A stretch of DNA of 64,000 nt from RH-AL1 sp965214415 (GCA_965214415.1 CBDCBQ010000003.1:2666001-2730000); one strand, 5' to 3'. Shown: positions 47,061 to 58,649, numbered from the stretch's first letter. Numbers and translations are program-made. Notes: generated by a model not told the origin, from the letters alone.

Positions 47061-48371
47061 TCACTCGGTCGGGCTCGGCGGCGGCGGGGCGCCGCGCTTG
47101 CCGCGACGCGGCCGGGCGTCGCTCGCGGGCGCTGGCGTGACGCCCTGCTCGTGCAGGGCCGGCGCACCGGCGGCGGCGGCGGCCAGCGCGGCGCTCTTGT
47201 CGGGCGAGGGCGTGATCGCGGCGCCGTCGGTCAGCTTCTGGAAGCCACTCGTGATGACCATGTCGCCGGCCTTCAGGCCGGTCGTGATGACTGCCTGGGT
47301 ATCGTCCTGCTGGCCGGAGATCACGTCCGTCATCTTCGCTTTGTTGTCGGCGACGGTGAAAACGAACGCGCCCTTCGGCCCGCGCTGCAGCGCGCCGACC
47401 GGTATGACGATGGCGTTCTTCAACGTCTCGACCTTGAGCCGCACGTTGACGAAGATGCCCGGCCAGAGCTGCCGCTCGGGGTTGGGAAAGTTGGCCTTCA
47501 GCTTCACGGTGCCGGTCGCCGCGTCGATCGTGTTGTTCACCGCCGCCAGCGTGCCGTGGTCGACCGCGCGCTTGCCATCCGAGTCGACCGCCTGCACGTC
47601 GAGCTGGTTCAGCAGCGATGCCTTGTTGATGCGCGGCAGCTCCTGCTGCGGCACGTTGAAGATCACGCTGATCGGCTGGATCTCGGCGACCGTGACGATG
47701 CCCGTCGTGTCGGACGCGTGGATCAGATTGCCGACGTCGACGTTGCGGATGCCGACGAGGCCCGAGATCGGCGAGGTGATGTTGGTGTAGCTGAGCGTCG
47801 TCGCCGCGCTGTCGATCAGCGCCTGGTCGACGGCGACCTGCGCCTCGTCCTGGGCGACGGTGGCGATCTGCGTGTCGTATTGCTGCTGCGTGCCGGCCTT
47901 GGTCTGGGCGAGCATCTTGTAGCGCGCGAGATCGGTATGCGCGTTGCTCAGCAGCGCCTCGTCCTGTTTCTTCTTGGCGACGTCCTGGTCATAGACGGCC
48001 TTGTAAAGGCGCGGGTCGATCTGGGCGAGCAGGTCGCCCGCCTTGACGTTCTGCCCCTCGACGAAGTTCAGCTTGGTCAGGATGCCGTCGACCTGCGAGC
48101 GGATCAGCACCGAGTTCAACGCCAGACCCGTGCCGACGCCCTCGACGTAGACCGGCACGTCGGCCTGGCGCGCCTGCGCGGTCAGCACCGGGACCGGCCC
48201 ATCGTCGCCGTGCTTGCCCTTGCCGGCATGGCTCACGGTTTGGCCGCCCGATTGGCCCTGCTTCTGGCCGGAGGGCTTGTTGAACAGGCTCGTCGTCAGG
48301 AACGGCGTGACGAGGACGAGGATGACGGCGATCCCCGCGACCCAGGCGATCAGGCGCCATATTCGGCTCAT
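47061..48371 (-). CDS. Periplasmic membrane fusion protein of the RND pump (MdtA-type)
   Basis: 436 residues. An N-terminal hydrophobic anchor (MSRIWRLIAWVAGIAVILVL) leads to a lipoyl-like half (VRSQVDGIL-type block, here LIRSQVDGILTKLNFVEGQN), a coiled-coil hairpin, the second lipoyl half (YTNITSPISGLVGIRNVDVG) and beta-barrel and membrane-proximal domains (VIPVGALQRGPKGAFVF). It links the inner-membrane permeases to the outer-membrane factor. Four bases separate it from the first permease, and the outer-membrane factor gene ends 45 bases upstream. Confidence 0.93.
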   Translation of the reverse strand: MSRIWRLIAWVAGIAVILVLVTPFLTTSLFNKPSGQKQGQSGGQTVSHAGKGKHGDDGPVPVLTAQARQADVPVYVEGVGTGLALNSVLIRSQVDGILTKLNFVEGQNVKAGDLLAQIDPRLYKAVYDQDVAKKKQDEALLSNAHTDLARYKMLAQTKAGTQQQYDTQIATVAQDEAQVAVDQALIDSAATTLSYTNITSPISGLVGIRNVDVGNLIHASDTTGIVTVAEIQPISVIFNVPQQELPRINKASLLNQLDVQAVDSDGKRAVDHGTLAAVNNTIDAATGTVKLKANFPNPERQLWPGIFVNVRLKVETLKNAIVIPVGALQRGPKGAFVFTVADNKAKMTDVISGQQDDTQAVITTGLKAGDMVITSGFQKLTDGAAITPSPDKSAALAAAAAGAPALHEQGVTPAPASDARPRRGKRGAPPPPSPTE

Positions 48372-48416
48372 CTCAGACCACTCCCTGCACGGCACAGCGA
48401 GGCTGGAAAGATCCGC

Positions 48417-49940
48417 TCAGATGCCGCCCTTGGCCCTGCCCGCATACGCGCCGCCGAGCGCCTGATAAAGGGCGACAGCTTCCGTCAGCCGAAGCAGCCG
48501 CACCTGGATCAACATGTCCTGCGTTGTAAATAACGTCTGCTCCGTTTGCAGCAAAGTCACGACGTCGAGCACGCCCTGCTTCAATCTGTCCTCGGACAGC
48601 TGATAGGCTTTGCGAGACGCCGCAAGAGACTCCCGGGTCAATTCTTCTTGTGTCGCGTAGAGCTTGAGCGCCGCCAGCGCCTTGTCGACATCGGAGAAGG
48701 CGGTGATGACGGCTTTGCGGTATTGCGCGACAAGCTGGTCCTGGATGCCCTTTTGCTGGTCGAACTCGCCCTGCAGGAGGCCGCCGTCGAAGATCGGCTG
48801 GGCGAGGCTGAAGGCGGCTGTATAGAAGGTCGAGGCGGGCGAGAACAGGGTCCTCAGCGCGAGGCTTTCGAAGCCGCCCTGCGCCGTCAGCGTCAGATTC
48901 GGAAAGAATGCCGCGCGCGCCGCCACGAGGTTCGCGTGCGCGGACGACAGGCTCGATTCGGCGAACTCGACATCGGGACGCTGCGCGAGCACCTCCGATG
49001 GGATTCCCGGGGCGATCGCCGGCACCGGCGACTTCAGGACACTGCGGCCCGCAACCTCGATGTGCTCCGGCGCGCGGGCGAGCAGCACGGCGAGCGCGGC
49101 GATGTTCTGGTCGACGATCACCTGCAGCGGCGGGATCGAGGCGCGCAGGTTGGCGACGAGCGCGGCCTGCTGGGCGACGTCGAGCGCGGTCGCGGTGCCG
49201 GCCGTGAGACGCAACTCGATCAGCTTGAGGATGCCGCTCGAGGCGTCGATATCCTGCCGAACGTAGGCGATGCGCTCGCGGTTCGCGAGGATCGTGTAAT
49301 AGGTCGTCGCCGTCGAGGCGAGCGAGGTGAGCTGGACGGTCTGCCGGTTCCAGCGGTTGGCGGTCGCGGTCTCCTGCGCAGCCTTGTAGAGCGCGCGGTT
49401 GCGACCCCAGAAATCGAGTTGATAGCTCGCGCCGAACGAGGCGACGAGGTCCGTGCGGGGCGTGTTGCTGAACGAGCCGCTGACCACCGACGTCCCGCTC
49501 GAGGTGCCACCCGAGCTTCCGCTAGACGTGCCGACGCTGGTGAAGATCGACGACGAGGAGAGCGAGCGCGTCACCGAATCATTGGCGGTGATCGACGGCA
49601 GCAGCGCCGCGCCCGATTGCCGCGCCAGCGCGTCCGCCTGCTCGACCTGGCCGATCGCCGCCGCGATGTCGAGGTTCTCGATCTCGGTCTGCTCCATGAA
49701 ACGCGTAAGCTCGGGCGAGCGGAACGTGCTCCACCAATCGGTCGCGTGCGTCTCGAGCCCCGGCGTCTTGCCGCCGTAGCGGTAGGCGTTCGGCACGTCG
49801 AGCGATGCGTCCGGCACGATCGCGTTCGGGATGCAGCCGCCGAGCGCGAGCGTGGCCGCGAGTATCGCGACGATCCTGGAGGCTGGTCGCGCGTCGCCGG
49901 CGGGCCTCCCGGGGGCGTGTCTCATAAGGTGCGAACTCAT
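48417..49940 (-). CDS. Outer-membrane efflux lipoprotein (TolC/NodT family)
   Basis: 507 residues. The lipoprotein signal ends in LAATLALGGC (lipobox, acylated Cys at about residue 37). The mature part has two homologous repeats of the TolC fold, with NAYRYGGKTPGLETHATDWW near the start, QVEQADALARQSGAALLPSI, LDFWGRNRALYKAAQE and, in the second half, ALLVANLRA-like and SLAQPIFDGGLLQGEFDQQK. It forms the outer-membrane channel of the pump. First gene of the operon (transcribed leftwards). The Met at 49940 or at 49925 could be the start; neither has a clear ribosome-binding site. Confidence 0.92.
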   Translation of the reverse strand: MSSHLMRHAPGRPAGDARPASRIVAILAATLALGGCIPNAIVPDASLDVPNAYRYGGKTPGLETHATDWWSTFRSPELTRFMEQTEIENLDIAAAIGQVEQADALARQSGAALLPSITANDSVTRSLSSSSIFTSVGTSSGSSGGTSSGTSVVSGSFSNTPRTDLVASFGASYQLDFWGRNRALYKAAQETATANRWNRQTVQLTSLASTATTYYTILANRERIAYVRQDIDASSGILKLIELRLTAGTATALDVAQQAALVANLRASIPPLQVIVDQNIAALAVLLARAPEHIEVAGRSVLKSPVPAIAPGIPSEVLAQRPDVEFAESSLSSAHANLVAARAAFFPNLTLTAQGGFESLALRTLFSPASTFYTAAFSLAQPIFDGGLLQGEFDQQKGIQDQLVAQYRKAVITAFSDVDKALAALKLYATQEELTRESLAASRKAYQLSEDRLKQGVLDVVTLLQTEQTLFTTQDMLIQVRLLRLTEAVALYQALGGAYAGRAKGGI

Positions 49941-50199
49941 CGACGCGGACGGCCGTCGGCGACACGCGTCGACGTAGGCTCGTGCTTTGTTTGAACGCGG
50001 GAACGCCGAGCCGAAGGTCATAGGGACGTTTTGAGACGTCGCATAGCGGCCGAACCGTGACCTTCCCGCATCACGTGTGCGTATGATCCCGAGCGTGTTT
50101 CTCGCATCACAGGGCAGCGGGCGTAAGCCCAAAGGGTCGCATCCCCGCCGCGCAACCTCAGCGAGGCGACCGGCATTTTTATTGGCCACTCCAGCAAGG

Positions 50200-51747
50200 A
50201 TGCCCGTGCCCGGCACTCTCCGCCTCGTCCTCGGCGACCAGATTTCCGATGATCGTCTCGCCTCGCTGCGCGATCTCGATGCCGCGCACGACACCGTGCT
50301 TCTCGCGGAAGTCCGCGACGAGACGGGCTACGTGCGTCATCACAAGCAGAAGATCGCGCTGATCTTCGCCGGCATGCGCGGACTTGCCGCGCGGCTGAAG
50401 GCGCGAGAGATCGACGTCCGCTACGTCGGCTTCGAGGACGCGGGCAATTCGGGCTCGCTGATCGGCGAGGTGCGGCGCGCGCTGGCCGAGCGCGACTACG
50501 ACGAGGTCGTCGTCACCGCGCCCGGCGAATATCGTTTGATGGAGGCGTTCGAGGCCTTCGCCGCCTCGTCCAACGTGCCGTTCAAGATCCGCGACGACGA
50601 CCGCTATCTGGCGACGCGCCACGAGTTCGCCGCTTGGGCCGACGGCAAGAAAGAACTCCGCATGGAGTTCTTCTACCGTGAGATGCGGCGCCGCCACGCG
50701 CTGCTGATGGATGGCGACAAGCCCGCCGGCGGCACCTGGAATCTCGACAAGGAGAACCGCAAGGCGATGCCCAAGCGCCTGCGGCCGCCGAGCCACCGCT
50801 TCGTCGCGCCCAACGCCGTGGCGCGAGAGGCCATCGCCGACGTCGAGCGGCTGTTTCCCGAGCACTTCGGCACGCTGGAGGGCTTCGGCTACGCCACCAC
50901 GCCCGGCGAGGCGGAAGCGATCGTCGCCGACTTCATCGCCAACATCCTGCCGGGCTTCGGCGACTACCAGGATGCGATGGTCGCCGGCGAGCCTTGGATG
51001 TGGCATTCGATCATCTCGGCTGCGATGAACCTCGGCCTGATCGACCCGCTCGACATGTGCCGCCGCGCGGAAGCCGCGTACCGCGCCGGGCGGGCGCCGC
51101 TCAACGCGGTCGAGGGGTTCATTCGTCAGATCCTTGGTTGGCGCGAGTACATGCGCGGCATCTACTGGCTGAAGATGCCGGACTTCAAGGCGCTCAACGC
51201 GCTCGGCGCGGACCGCAAGCTGCCATGGTTCTACTGGTCGGGCGAGACCGACATGGTCTGCGTGCGCGAGGCCGTGGCGACGACGGCGGCACACGCCTAC
51301 GCCCATCACATCCAGCGGCTCATGGTGACCGGCAATCTCGCGATGCTGATTGGTGTGCATCCCGACGAGATCAACGAATGGTACATGGTCGTCTACGCCG
51401 ACGCCTACGAGTGGGTCGAGCTGCCCAACACGCACGGCATGGCGACCTTCGCCGACGGCGGCATCATCGGCTCGAAGCCCTACGCGGCGTCGGGCGCCTA
51501 CATCAACCGCATGAGCGATTATTGCGGGGGATGCCGCTACGACGTGAAGGCGCGGACCGGCGCCGACGCCTGCCCGTTCAACCCGCTCTACTGGGATTTC
51601 CTGCTGCGCAATGAAGCCAAGCTTGGCGGCAACAATCGCATGGCGATGGTCTACCGCAATGTCGACCGGCTGAGCCCGGCGGAGCGACAGAAGGTCCGCG
51701 CCGACGCCGAGCGGATCAAGACGGAGTTCGGCGCGACGCGGGTCTAA
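50200..51747 (+). CDS. Cryptochrome/photolyase of the FeS (PhrB, 6-4 photolyase) group
   Basis: 515 residues. The N-terminal LRLVLGDQISDDRLASLRDL and ETGYVRHHKQKIALIFAGMR mark the prokaryotic FeS-containing cryptochrome/photolyase group. The FAD-binding half has AAMNLGLIDPLDMC, GFIRQILGWREYMRG and AYAHHIQRLMVTGNLAML. The four Cys that would bind the 4Fe-4S cluster can be picked out around MVCVREAV, YCGGC and DACPFNP. It repairs UV (6-4) photoproducts with light, using FAD and a second chromophore. I chose the ATG at 50200, with AAGG just before it and the conserved start immediately after. It is divergent from the efflux operon. Confidence 0.92.
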   Translation: MPVPGTLRLVLGDQISDDRLASLRDLDAAHDTVLLAEVRDETGYVRHHKQKIALIFAGMRGLAARLKAREIDVRYVGFEDAGNSGSLIGEVRRALAERDYDEVVVTAPGEYRLMEAFEAFAASSNVPFKIRDDDRYLATRHEFAAWADGKKELRMEFFYREMRRRHALLMDGDKPAGGTWNLDKENRKAMPKRLRPPSHRFVAPNAVAREAIADVERLFPEHFGTLEGFGYATTPGEAEAIVADFIANILPGFGDYQDAMVAGEPWMWHSIISAAMNLGLIDPLDMCRRAEAAYRAGRAPLNAVEGFIRQILGWREYMRGIYWLKMPDFKALNALGADRKLPWFYWSGETDMVCVREAVATTAAHAYAHHIQRLMVTGNLAMLIGVHPDEINEWYMVVYADAYEWVELPNTHGMATFADGGIIGSKPYAASGAYINRMSDYCGGCRYDVKARTGADACPFNPLYWDFLLRNEAKLGGNNRMAMVYRNVDRLSPAERQKVRADAERIKTEFGATRV

Positions 51748-52046
51748 GCCGCGCCCCTACCGACGATACCGCAGCGCGAGACAAATCGCGAGATTAGACG
51801 TCGCGAATCAATCGCGTCAGGCAGGCTGGATCGCGTCATTCCCTTTGTATATCAACGATATCCGACCGATATTGCGTTGCAGGAATGCCGCTTCATGGAG
51901 GGAAATCCACGCTCCCGCTCAACGCTTGTGCGCCGATTCCGCGCGATGCGCCCGTTTGCTCACTCGGTTTGCACGCTGCCTCTTTTTCGACATTGTCAAA
52001 GTCGCGCTCGCGTATGACAGGCCGATGACGCTCCACAGGGGATGTC
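51748..52046. other. Intergenic gap between photolyase and transporter pseudogene
   Basis: About 300 bases with a short AT-rich patch near 51840-51880 that could hold a promoter. I see no small gene, repeat or RNA here. Confidence 0.4.
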
Positions 52047-52879
52047 ATGAACCGCCACCTGCTTGCGACCGCTACTCTCGCCCTGCTCGCTGGCGCACCC
52101 AGTGCCTTCGCCGGCAGCGTTCTCCAGCCCGGCGGCACCGTTGGCCTCGCGGCTGGTGCCCCTCTCGCGGAAGGCATCTACTTCATCGACACGTCGTCCT
52201 ACGGTCAGCGGACCTCGACGATGAGCGGGCTGAACGTCAACCTGACACAGGTCGTTTGGGCGACACCATTCGCGTTCTACAACACCCGCTTCCAGGTGAT
52301 CGTCCTGGAGCCGACCTCCGCCATCACCAACACCCAGGCGGACGCGTTCTACGGCAACAGCACGCTCTACGCCGGCCAGCTCGCGCACAGCTTCGGGAGA
52401 GCGGCTTCAACGCGAGCTATCAGGCCGGCTATCGCGTCGCGCAGCAGGCGCCGCAGGCCTTTCATTACGGCTCGTTCGAGCAGCGCGGCGCCGGCACCTA
52501 CAACGCGTTCGGCTTCGATCTCACGGCCAACGTCATCAACGGCCTGTTCTACGGCCAGACCGGCACAACCACCTATCCGAACTGGCTGAACGTCGACCTC
52601 ACCGCGACTAAAAAATTCGGCAATTTCGAGATCGGCGCCGTCGCGTTCGGCTCCAGCGACATCTCGAAGACGACGCCAACGTATCTGAAGCAGCGCCAGA
52701 TCGCAGTCGGCGGCCTGATCGGCTACGATTTAGGGCCGGCGAAACTGCAGCTCTACGCGACGCGCGACGTCACCGAGCATCATTACACGGGCTACGACAC
52801 GCGCGGCTGGGCTCGCGTGATCATCCCGCTCTACAAAGCCCCCGCCCCGCCGCCAGAGCCGATCCGCGCGCGGTTCTGA
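52047..52879 (+). pseudogene. Frameshifted outer-membrane transporter of the phenol-MetA-degradation family
   Basis: The first frame (52047 to about 52395) has a signal peptide (MNRHLLATATLALLAGAPSA) and LQPGGTVGLAAGAPLAEGIY, GLNVNLTQVVWATPF, typical of the Phenol_MetA_deg (SphA-like) beta-barrel family. It then loses sense. The rest lies in another frame to 52879: SGFNASYQAGYRVAQQAPQA, GAGTYNAFGFDLTANVINGL, ATKKFGNFEIGAVAFGSSDI and the closing LQLYATRDV. Together they make about 277 residues. One deleted base near 52393-52400 (around cttcgggagagcgg) explains the break. These proteins are thought to take up hydrophobic substrates. It could be a pseudogene or a sequence error. Confidence 0.8.
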
Positions 52880-52896
52880 GCAGATCAGGGGTGCGT

Positions 52897-53094
52897 TTAG
52901 TGCGCGCGTGTCAGACTATCGCGGTCGACGCAGATCCGCCGTAGCGTATCCGCCATCGCGTCGGCCTGGGCGGACAGAGAATAGATGACGGCTCGATCCT
53001 GGCCACGGACATCGGCGATCGCGCGCGCGGTCGTCGCGCCAATCGTCAGAAGCTCGGCGAGGCGCAAAAGCTCGGCGTCTCCCTCCAAAGCCAT
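52897..53094 (-). CDS. Small hypothetical protein (65 aa)
   Basis: 65 residues, helical and soluble (LLRLAELLTIGATTARAIAD, YSLSAQADAMADTLRRICVD). I do not recognise a family; the composition suits a small coiled or helical-bundle protein. AGGAG lies immediately before the ATG at 53094, which is closer than ideal. It lies between the broken transporter and the lytic transglycosylase gene. Confidence 0.5.
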   Translation of the reverse strand: MALEGDAELLRLAELLTIGATTARAIADVRGQDRAVIYSLSAQADAMADTLRRICVDRDSLTRAH

Positions 53095-53214
53095 CTCCTG
53101 TCGTCAGATCGAGCGTGACGAGCTCCGTGCGCATATCAGCTCAAACGATCGATGCGTTCGCGTCCGCCACGATACATTTGGCAGCCTCGGTCGATTACAA
53201 GCTGATGCCCTTGG

Positions 53215-54432
53215 CTAGCGACGAAGCGCCGCCAACACGGAGACGCTGGCCCGGCCGTCCGGCCGGAGACCAGCCTTCGATTGGAAGTCGGTGATCGCCT
53301 CGCGCGTCTTGTCGCCGATGACGCCGTCGATCTTGCCCTGCAGATCGTAGCCGCGCTCGGTGAGCCGCGTCTGCACCTCGCGGCGATCGACGCGCGACAG
53401 GCCGGGATCGTCGGTCGGCCAGGGCGTCTGGATGCCCGGCAGGCCGTGCAGACGGTCGGACAGGGTGGCGATCGCCAGCGCGTAGCTTTCGGCGGCGTTG
53501 TAGCCGTAGATCGCATCGAAATTCTTGGTCACCAGGAACGCGGGCCCATGCGGGCCGGCCGGCAGCAACAGGCCAGCCGTGCCGTCGCCGAGCGGGCGAC
53601 CGTCAAGCCGGGTGATGCCGCGCGCGGCCCAGGCCGACATCGGCTGCTTGCGCGTGCGCCCGGAGGGGCCGCTGTAGCCATCCGGCAGGCGGACCTCGAA
53701 GCCCCAGGGCATGCCCTGCTTCCAGCCGGCCTTGCGCAGGAAATTGGCGGTCGAGGCGAGCGCGTCGGCGGGATCGTGGACAATGTCACGGCGACCATCG
53801 CCATCGCCGTCGACCGCGGTTTCGAGGAACGTGGATGGCATGAATTGCGTGTGGCCGAAGGCGCCCGCCCACGAGCCGTTGAAGTCGCGCGCGTCGATGT
53901 CGCCTGATTGCACGATCTTCATCGCGTTGATGAGTTCGCCGCGATAATAGCCGGCGCGCCGGCTGCCGCCGCAGGTGAGCGTCGCCAGCGACTGGATCAC
54001 CGGCTTCGAGCCGAAGTTGCGCCCGAAATTCGATTCGACGCCCCAGACCGCGGCGACGACATAGGGCGGCACGCCGTAGCGGCGCTGCGCGGCCTCGAGC
54101 GCCTGGGCGTTCTCGCGCATGCCGGCGCGACCGTCCTCGACGCGCTCGTCGTCGACGAGGCCGGAGAGATAGTCCCAGATCGCCGTCTTGAACTCGGGCT
54201 GATAGCCTTCGGACTTGATGACGTCGGGGTTCGGCTCGAGGTTTTGGGTGAGCCGCTCGAAGGTCTGGCCCGAGACGCCCTTGGCCGCCGCCGCGCCGCG
54301 CAGGCCTTCGACGCAAGACGCGAAGTCGGCGTGCGCCGACACCGCCGACAGCGCGACGGCGACGAGCGCGAGGGTGGCGAGGCCGAGCCTTCGACCCGAG
54401 GCGCTTCGCGCGACGCTGCAAACCTGATCCAT
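53215..54432 (-). CDS. Lytic murein transglycosylase (MltB-like) with peptidoglycan-binding domain
   Basis: 405 residues. A signal peptide (GLATLALVAVALSAVSAHA) is followed by the SLT-like domain: VAAVWGVESNFGRNFGSKPV with the catalytic Glu, then GAFGHTQFMPSTFLETAVDG and DALASTANFLRKAGWKQG. A C-terminal peptidoglycan_binding_1 domain (VQTRLTERGYDLQGKIDGVI, GDKTREAITDFQSKAGLRPD) ends the protein. It cleaves the MurNAc-GlcNAc bond in the periplasm to give 1,6-anhydro-muropeptides. The mature start has no lipobox, so it is soluble rather than a lipoprotein. Divergent from ureC. Confidence 0.93.
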   Translation of the reverse strand: MDQVCSVARSASGRRLGLATLALVAVALSAVSAHADFASCVEGLRGAAAAKGVSGQTFERLTQNLEPNPDVIKSEGYQPEFKTAIWDYLSGLVDDERVEDGRAGMRENAQALEAAQRRYGVPPYVVAAVWGVESNFGRNFGSKPVIQSLATLTCGGSRRAGYYRGELINAMKIVQSGDIDARDFNGSWAGAFGHTQFMPSTFLETAVDGDGDGRRDIVHDPADALASTANFLRKAGWKQGMPWGFEVRLPDGYSGPSGRTRKQPMSAWAARGITRLDGRPLGDGTAGLLLPAGPHGPAFLVTKNFDAIYGYNAAESYALAIATLSDRLHGLPGIQTPWPTDDPGLSRVDRREVQTRLTERGYDLQGKIDGVIGDKTREAITDFQSKAGLRPDGRASVSVLAALRR

Positions 54433-54634
54433 CGCGGACTACCCCGGATTTGCTTTGGCACGGCCCCTGATGCGGGCCGACCCAACCCTGACGAGGAAAA
54501 GCGGCACTTTTCGGCACGCGCCCCTCCGGCGCCGGGCAAGATGAGGCAAGCATGGTTAACGCCGTGCTACCAAGCTCCCGCCGTCTCCCACGCGGCACGC
54601 ATCTTGATCCGCCGGCCCTCGTGAGGACTCATCG

Positions 54635-56344
<1,710 letters not shown>

Positions 56345-56430
56345 TCGGCAAGCAGGTGGCGGTAGTTTTCGGCCTTGACGGCGTTCCTTCTTTGTTCTTG
56401 ATTTGAAGGACGAATTGGAGGCCGATTGCG

Positions 56431-57147
56431 ATGGCCGATAGATTTCCCGCATTTCTGTCCGCGTCTTCGATCAAGGACAAAGGGTTCGACGAGGACGGCC
56501 CCAAGATCGGGTCGGCGCACCTCCTGGCGAAGACGGGTGCCGGCTACGCGGTACGCCCGCACGAAGAGCTGGCGTCGATACTTTTGGGCCGGACGTTTGA
56601 TCAAGAACGTTCTGTCAGCGGCCTTGCCGCGGTAGCCCGCGCCTTGAACAAGGGGGATATCGCCTTGGCGGACGATCTGAACGACGCGATCCAGCTCCTA
56701 GTTCATGGTGCGAAAGCTCTGCATGTCGGCTATTATCTCGACCATCGCGATCTCGAGAAAAAAGCTCTCAAAACAATACGGCGCGCGATCGACTCGATCG
56801 ACGCGATCAGCCCTTGCGGTCGCGATGTATTGCTTCCGCTTCTCGATCATCGGGACGAAGGCGTGCGCGTTGTCGCAGCGGCCGGCGTTTGGCAATCACA
56901 TCCTGATCTTGCAATCCCGCTTCTCGAAAAGATCGAGCTTTGCTCGATCACGGAGGCGGGCCCTCTTGCCATGACGGTCCTGTTGTTCGACGGCCGAAAA
57001 AACCCATGCGGCTCCGATCCGCGCTTCCCAAGCCTCTACGAGGACGAAAACGGCGTCTACCGTTGGCATGAGGAGGCGTTTCAAAGTGAAATGCTCGAAC
57101 GGGGTCTGCGCCGAGACGAGATAGCCCGCGCGCGGCGGCGCACCTGA
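56431..57147 (+). CDS. Hypothetical protein with a HEAT-like C-terminal segment
   Basis: 238 residues, soluble. The N-terminal third (ADRFPAFLSASSIKDKGFDE) is unrecognised; the middle is helical (DDLNDAIQLLVHGAKALHVG). A stretch RDVLLPLLDHRDEGVRVVAA followed by SHPDLAIPLLEKIE resembles the helical repeats of the DUF2019 or HEAT type. The C-terminus is Arg-rich (RRDEIARARRRT). GGAGG occurs about 14 bases before the ATG, and a closer in-frame start is not evident. It lies 86 bases downstream of ureC but has no known link with urease. Confidence 0.55.
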   Translation: MADRFPAFLSASSIKDKGFDEDGPKIGSAHLLAKTGAGYAVRPHEELASILLGRTFDQERSVSGLAAVARALNKGDIALADDLNDAIQLLVHGAKALHVGYYLDHRDLEKKALKTIRRAIDSIDAISPCGRDVLLPLLDHRDEGVRVVAAAGVWQSHPDLAIPLLEKIELCSITEAGPLAMTVLLFDGRKNPCGSDPRFPSLYEDENGVYRWHEEAFQSEMLERGLRRDEIARARRRT

Positions 57148-57212
57148 TTTCATTGCTCGGGCTCGCGACTGGGCTGGTTGACATCGCGGGGCCGGACCAC
57201 GATTTTGGGTGC

Positions 57213-57413
57213 ATGGATGACACAGCAAAGACCACGCACCCCTACGAGTTGGATATCGGCCTCGCGCCCAAGTCTGACGCCCTGTTTCAATGGGCGATAC
57301 GCAAAGGCGGAAAGATCTACCAGCGCTCCGATCGGACATTCCCGTCGGAGGCCGAGGCGCGACGTAAGGGCACGGAGACGATCGAGCGGCTGCTGTCGGG
57401 CTTCGACAGGTAG
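57213..57413 (+). CDS. Small hypothetical protein (66 aa)
   Basis: 66 residues: MDDTAKTTHPYELDIGLAPK, then FQWAIRKGGKIYQRSDRTFP and a C-terminal helix (EAEARRKGTETIERLLSGFD). A short basic-to-acidic globular protein of the kind often annotated as DUF-type stress or accessory proteins; I do not recognise it. I took the ATG at 57213 as the start because the frame becomes protein-like there. It converges on the coxE-like gene with nine bases between stops. Confidence 0.5.
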   Translation: MDDTAKTTHPYELDIGLAPKSDALFQWAIRKGGKIYQRSDRTFPSEAEARRKGTETIERLLSGFDR

Positions 57414-57422
57414 TCGCGAGAG

Positions 57423-58649
57423 CTACGCCGCCCGGCGCAACCACGCGCGCGGGTCGGCGGCAGCGGCGCCCTCCCCACTGAGCGCGCGGCAAAGCCCAGC
57501 CATGCTCGACAGGTTATGGATCGCCCGAAATTCGTCGACGTAAGGCAGCATGGCGCGGATGCCGAGCGCTTTAGCCTCGAACTGGTCGAAGCGCAGCAGT
57601 GGGTTCAGCCAGATCAGTCGTCGGCATGATTTCTGAAGCCGCTCGAGTTCTCGAGCAACGTCAGAGGCCCCAACAGCGTCGCCGCGCTCGAGCCCATCCG
57701 TGAACAGCAGCACGATCGCGCCCTGCCCGAGGACGCGACGCGACCAGTCGCGATTGAACGCGTGCAGCGAGGCCGCGATGCGGGTGCCGCCGGACCAGTC
57801 CTGAACGCCGATCGAGCACTTGGCGAGCGCTTCGTCGATGTCGGTGGCCTGCAACGCGCGGGTCACGTTGGTGAGACGTGTACCGAAAAGGAGCGTGTGA
57901 ACGCGCCGCCGCTTGTCTGTCAGTGCGTGCAGGAAGTGCAGGAAGACCCGCGTGTAGTCGCTCATCGACCCCGAGATATCGCAGATCGCCACGATCGGCG
58001 GATGTCGAATTTTTGGTGCCCGCAACGCCAAGTCGATGGTGCCGCCGCCTGATCGCAGCGACCGGCGAAAGGTCGCGCGGGGATCGATGCGGCGGCCGCG
58101 CGGGTCGGACCCGTAGCGTCGCGTGAGCACGGCGTCGTCCGGCAGGCGCAGGCGTGCGATCAACGCCTTGGCGCGTGCGACCTCGGCGGCGCTCATCTGA
58201 GCGAAGTCCTTGGCGCGCAGCACCTCGTCGCCGCTCGCCGTGAAGCGGGCATCAAGGTCGAGCGAGGGTGCTTCCTTGCGGCCGGGATTCTCCTTCTTGA
58301 GCAGCGCATCGGCGACACGCGTGGCACCGGCCTCGGCCTTCTGCGCCTTCTCGCGCTTAGGGTCGGAGATCGGCGACATCAGGGCGAGAAGCTTCTCGAC
58401 GAAGCCGCGCGTCTTCCAGAAGATGTCGAAGGCTTGACGGAAGATGATCGTGTGCTCGTGCGTCTTGACGAAGACCGCGTGGAGCACCGTGTAGAAATCC
58501 GCGCGGTCGCCGATCCGCGCCGCCTCGACAGCGGCCAATGCCTCGAGCACGCTGCCCGGCCCAACCGGCAGCCCCGCCTCGCGCAGCGCGCGCGCGAAGT
58601 ACAGGATGTTCTCCGGCAATCGGCCGGCGAGCTCGGGCTCCGTCGTCAC
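57423..58649 (-). CDS. coxE: VWA-domain protein, CoxE-like maturation factor
   Basis: 408 residues. The N-terminal helical region (ENILYFARALREAGLPVGPG) is typical of CoxE/YeaD-like proteins. The C-terminal von Willebrand A domain has the MIDAS motif AICDISGSMSDYTRVFLHFL, with Thr/Asp partners in WSGGTRIAASLHAFN and LFTDGLERGD. CoxD and CoxE act together to mature the molybdenum-copper centre of CO dehydrogenase; here, more generally, a molybdenum hydroxylase. The GTG at 58649 overlaps the MoxR-type gene stop by four bases (GTGA). Last gene of the cox-like operon. Confidence 0.85.
   Translation of the reverse strand: MTTEPELAGRLPENILYFARALREAGLPVGPGSVLEALAAVEAARIGDRADFYTVLHAVFVKTHEHTIIFRQAFDIFWKTRGFVEKLLALMSPISDPKREKAQKAEAGATRVADALLKKENPGRKEAPSLDLDARFTASGDEVLRAKDFAQMSAAEVARAKALIARLRLPDDAVLTRRYGSDPRGRRIDPRATFRRSLRSGGGTIDLALRAPKIRHPPIVAICDISGSMSDYTRVFLHFLHALTDKRRRVHTLLFGTRLTNVTRALQATDIDEALAKCSIGVQDWSGGTRIAASLHAFNRDWSRRVLGQGAIVLLFTDGLERGDAVGASDVARELERLQKSCRRLIWLNPLLRFDQFEAKALGIRAMLPYVDEFRAIHNLSSMAGLCRALSGEGAAAADPRAWLRRAA

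Noticed and set aside
45065..47140. A 691-codon open frame opposite the first RND permease
   Set aside because: Shadow frame: composition follows the codon bias of the permease on the other strand, with no family features.
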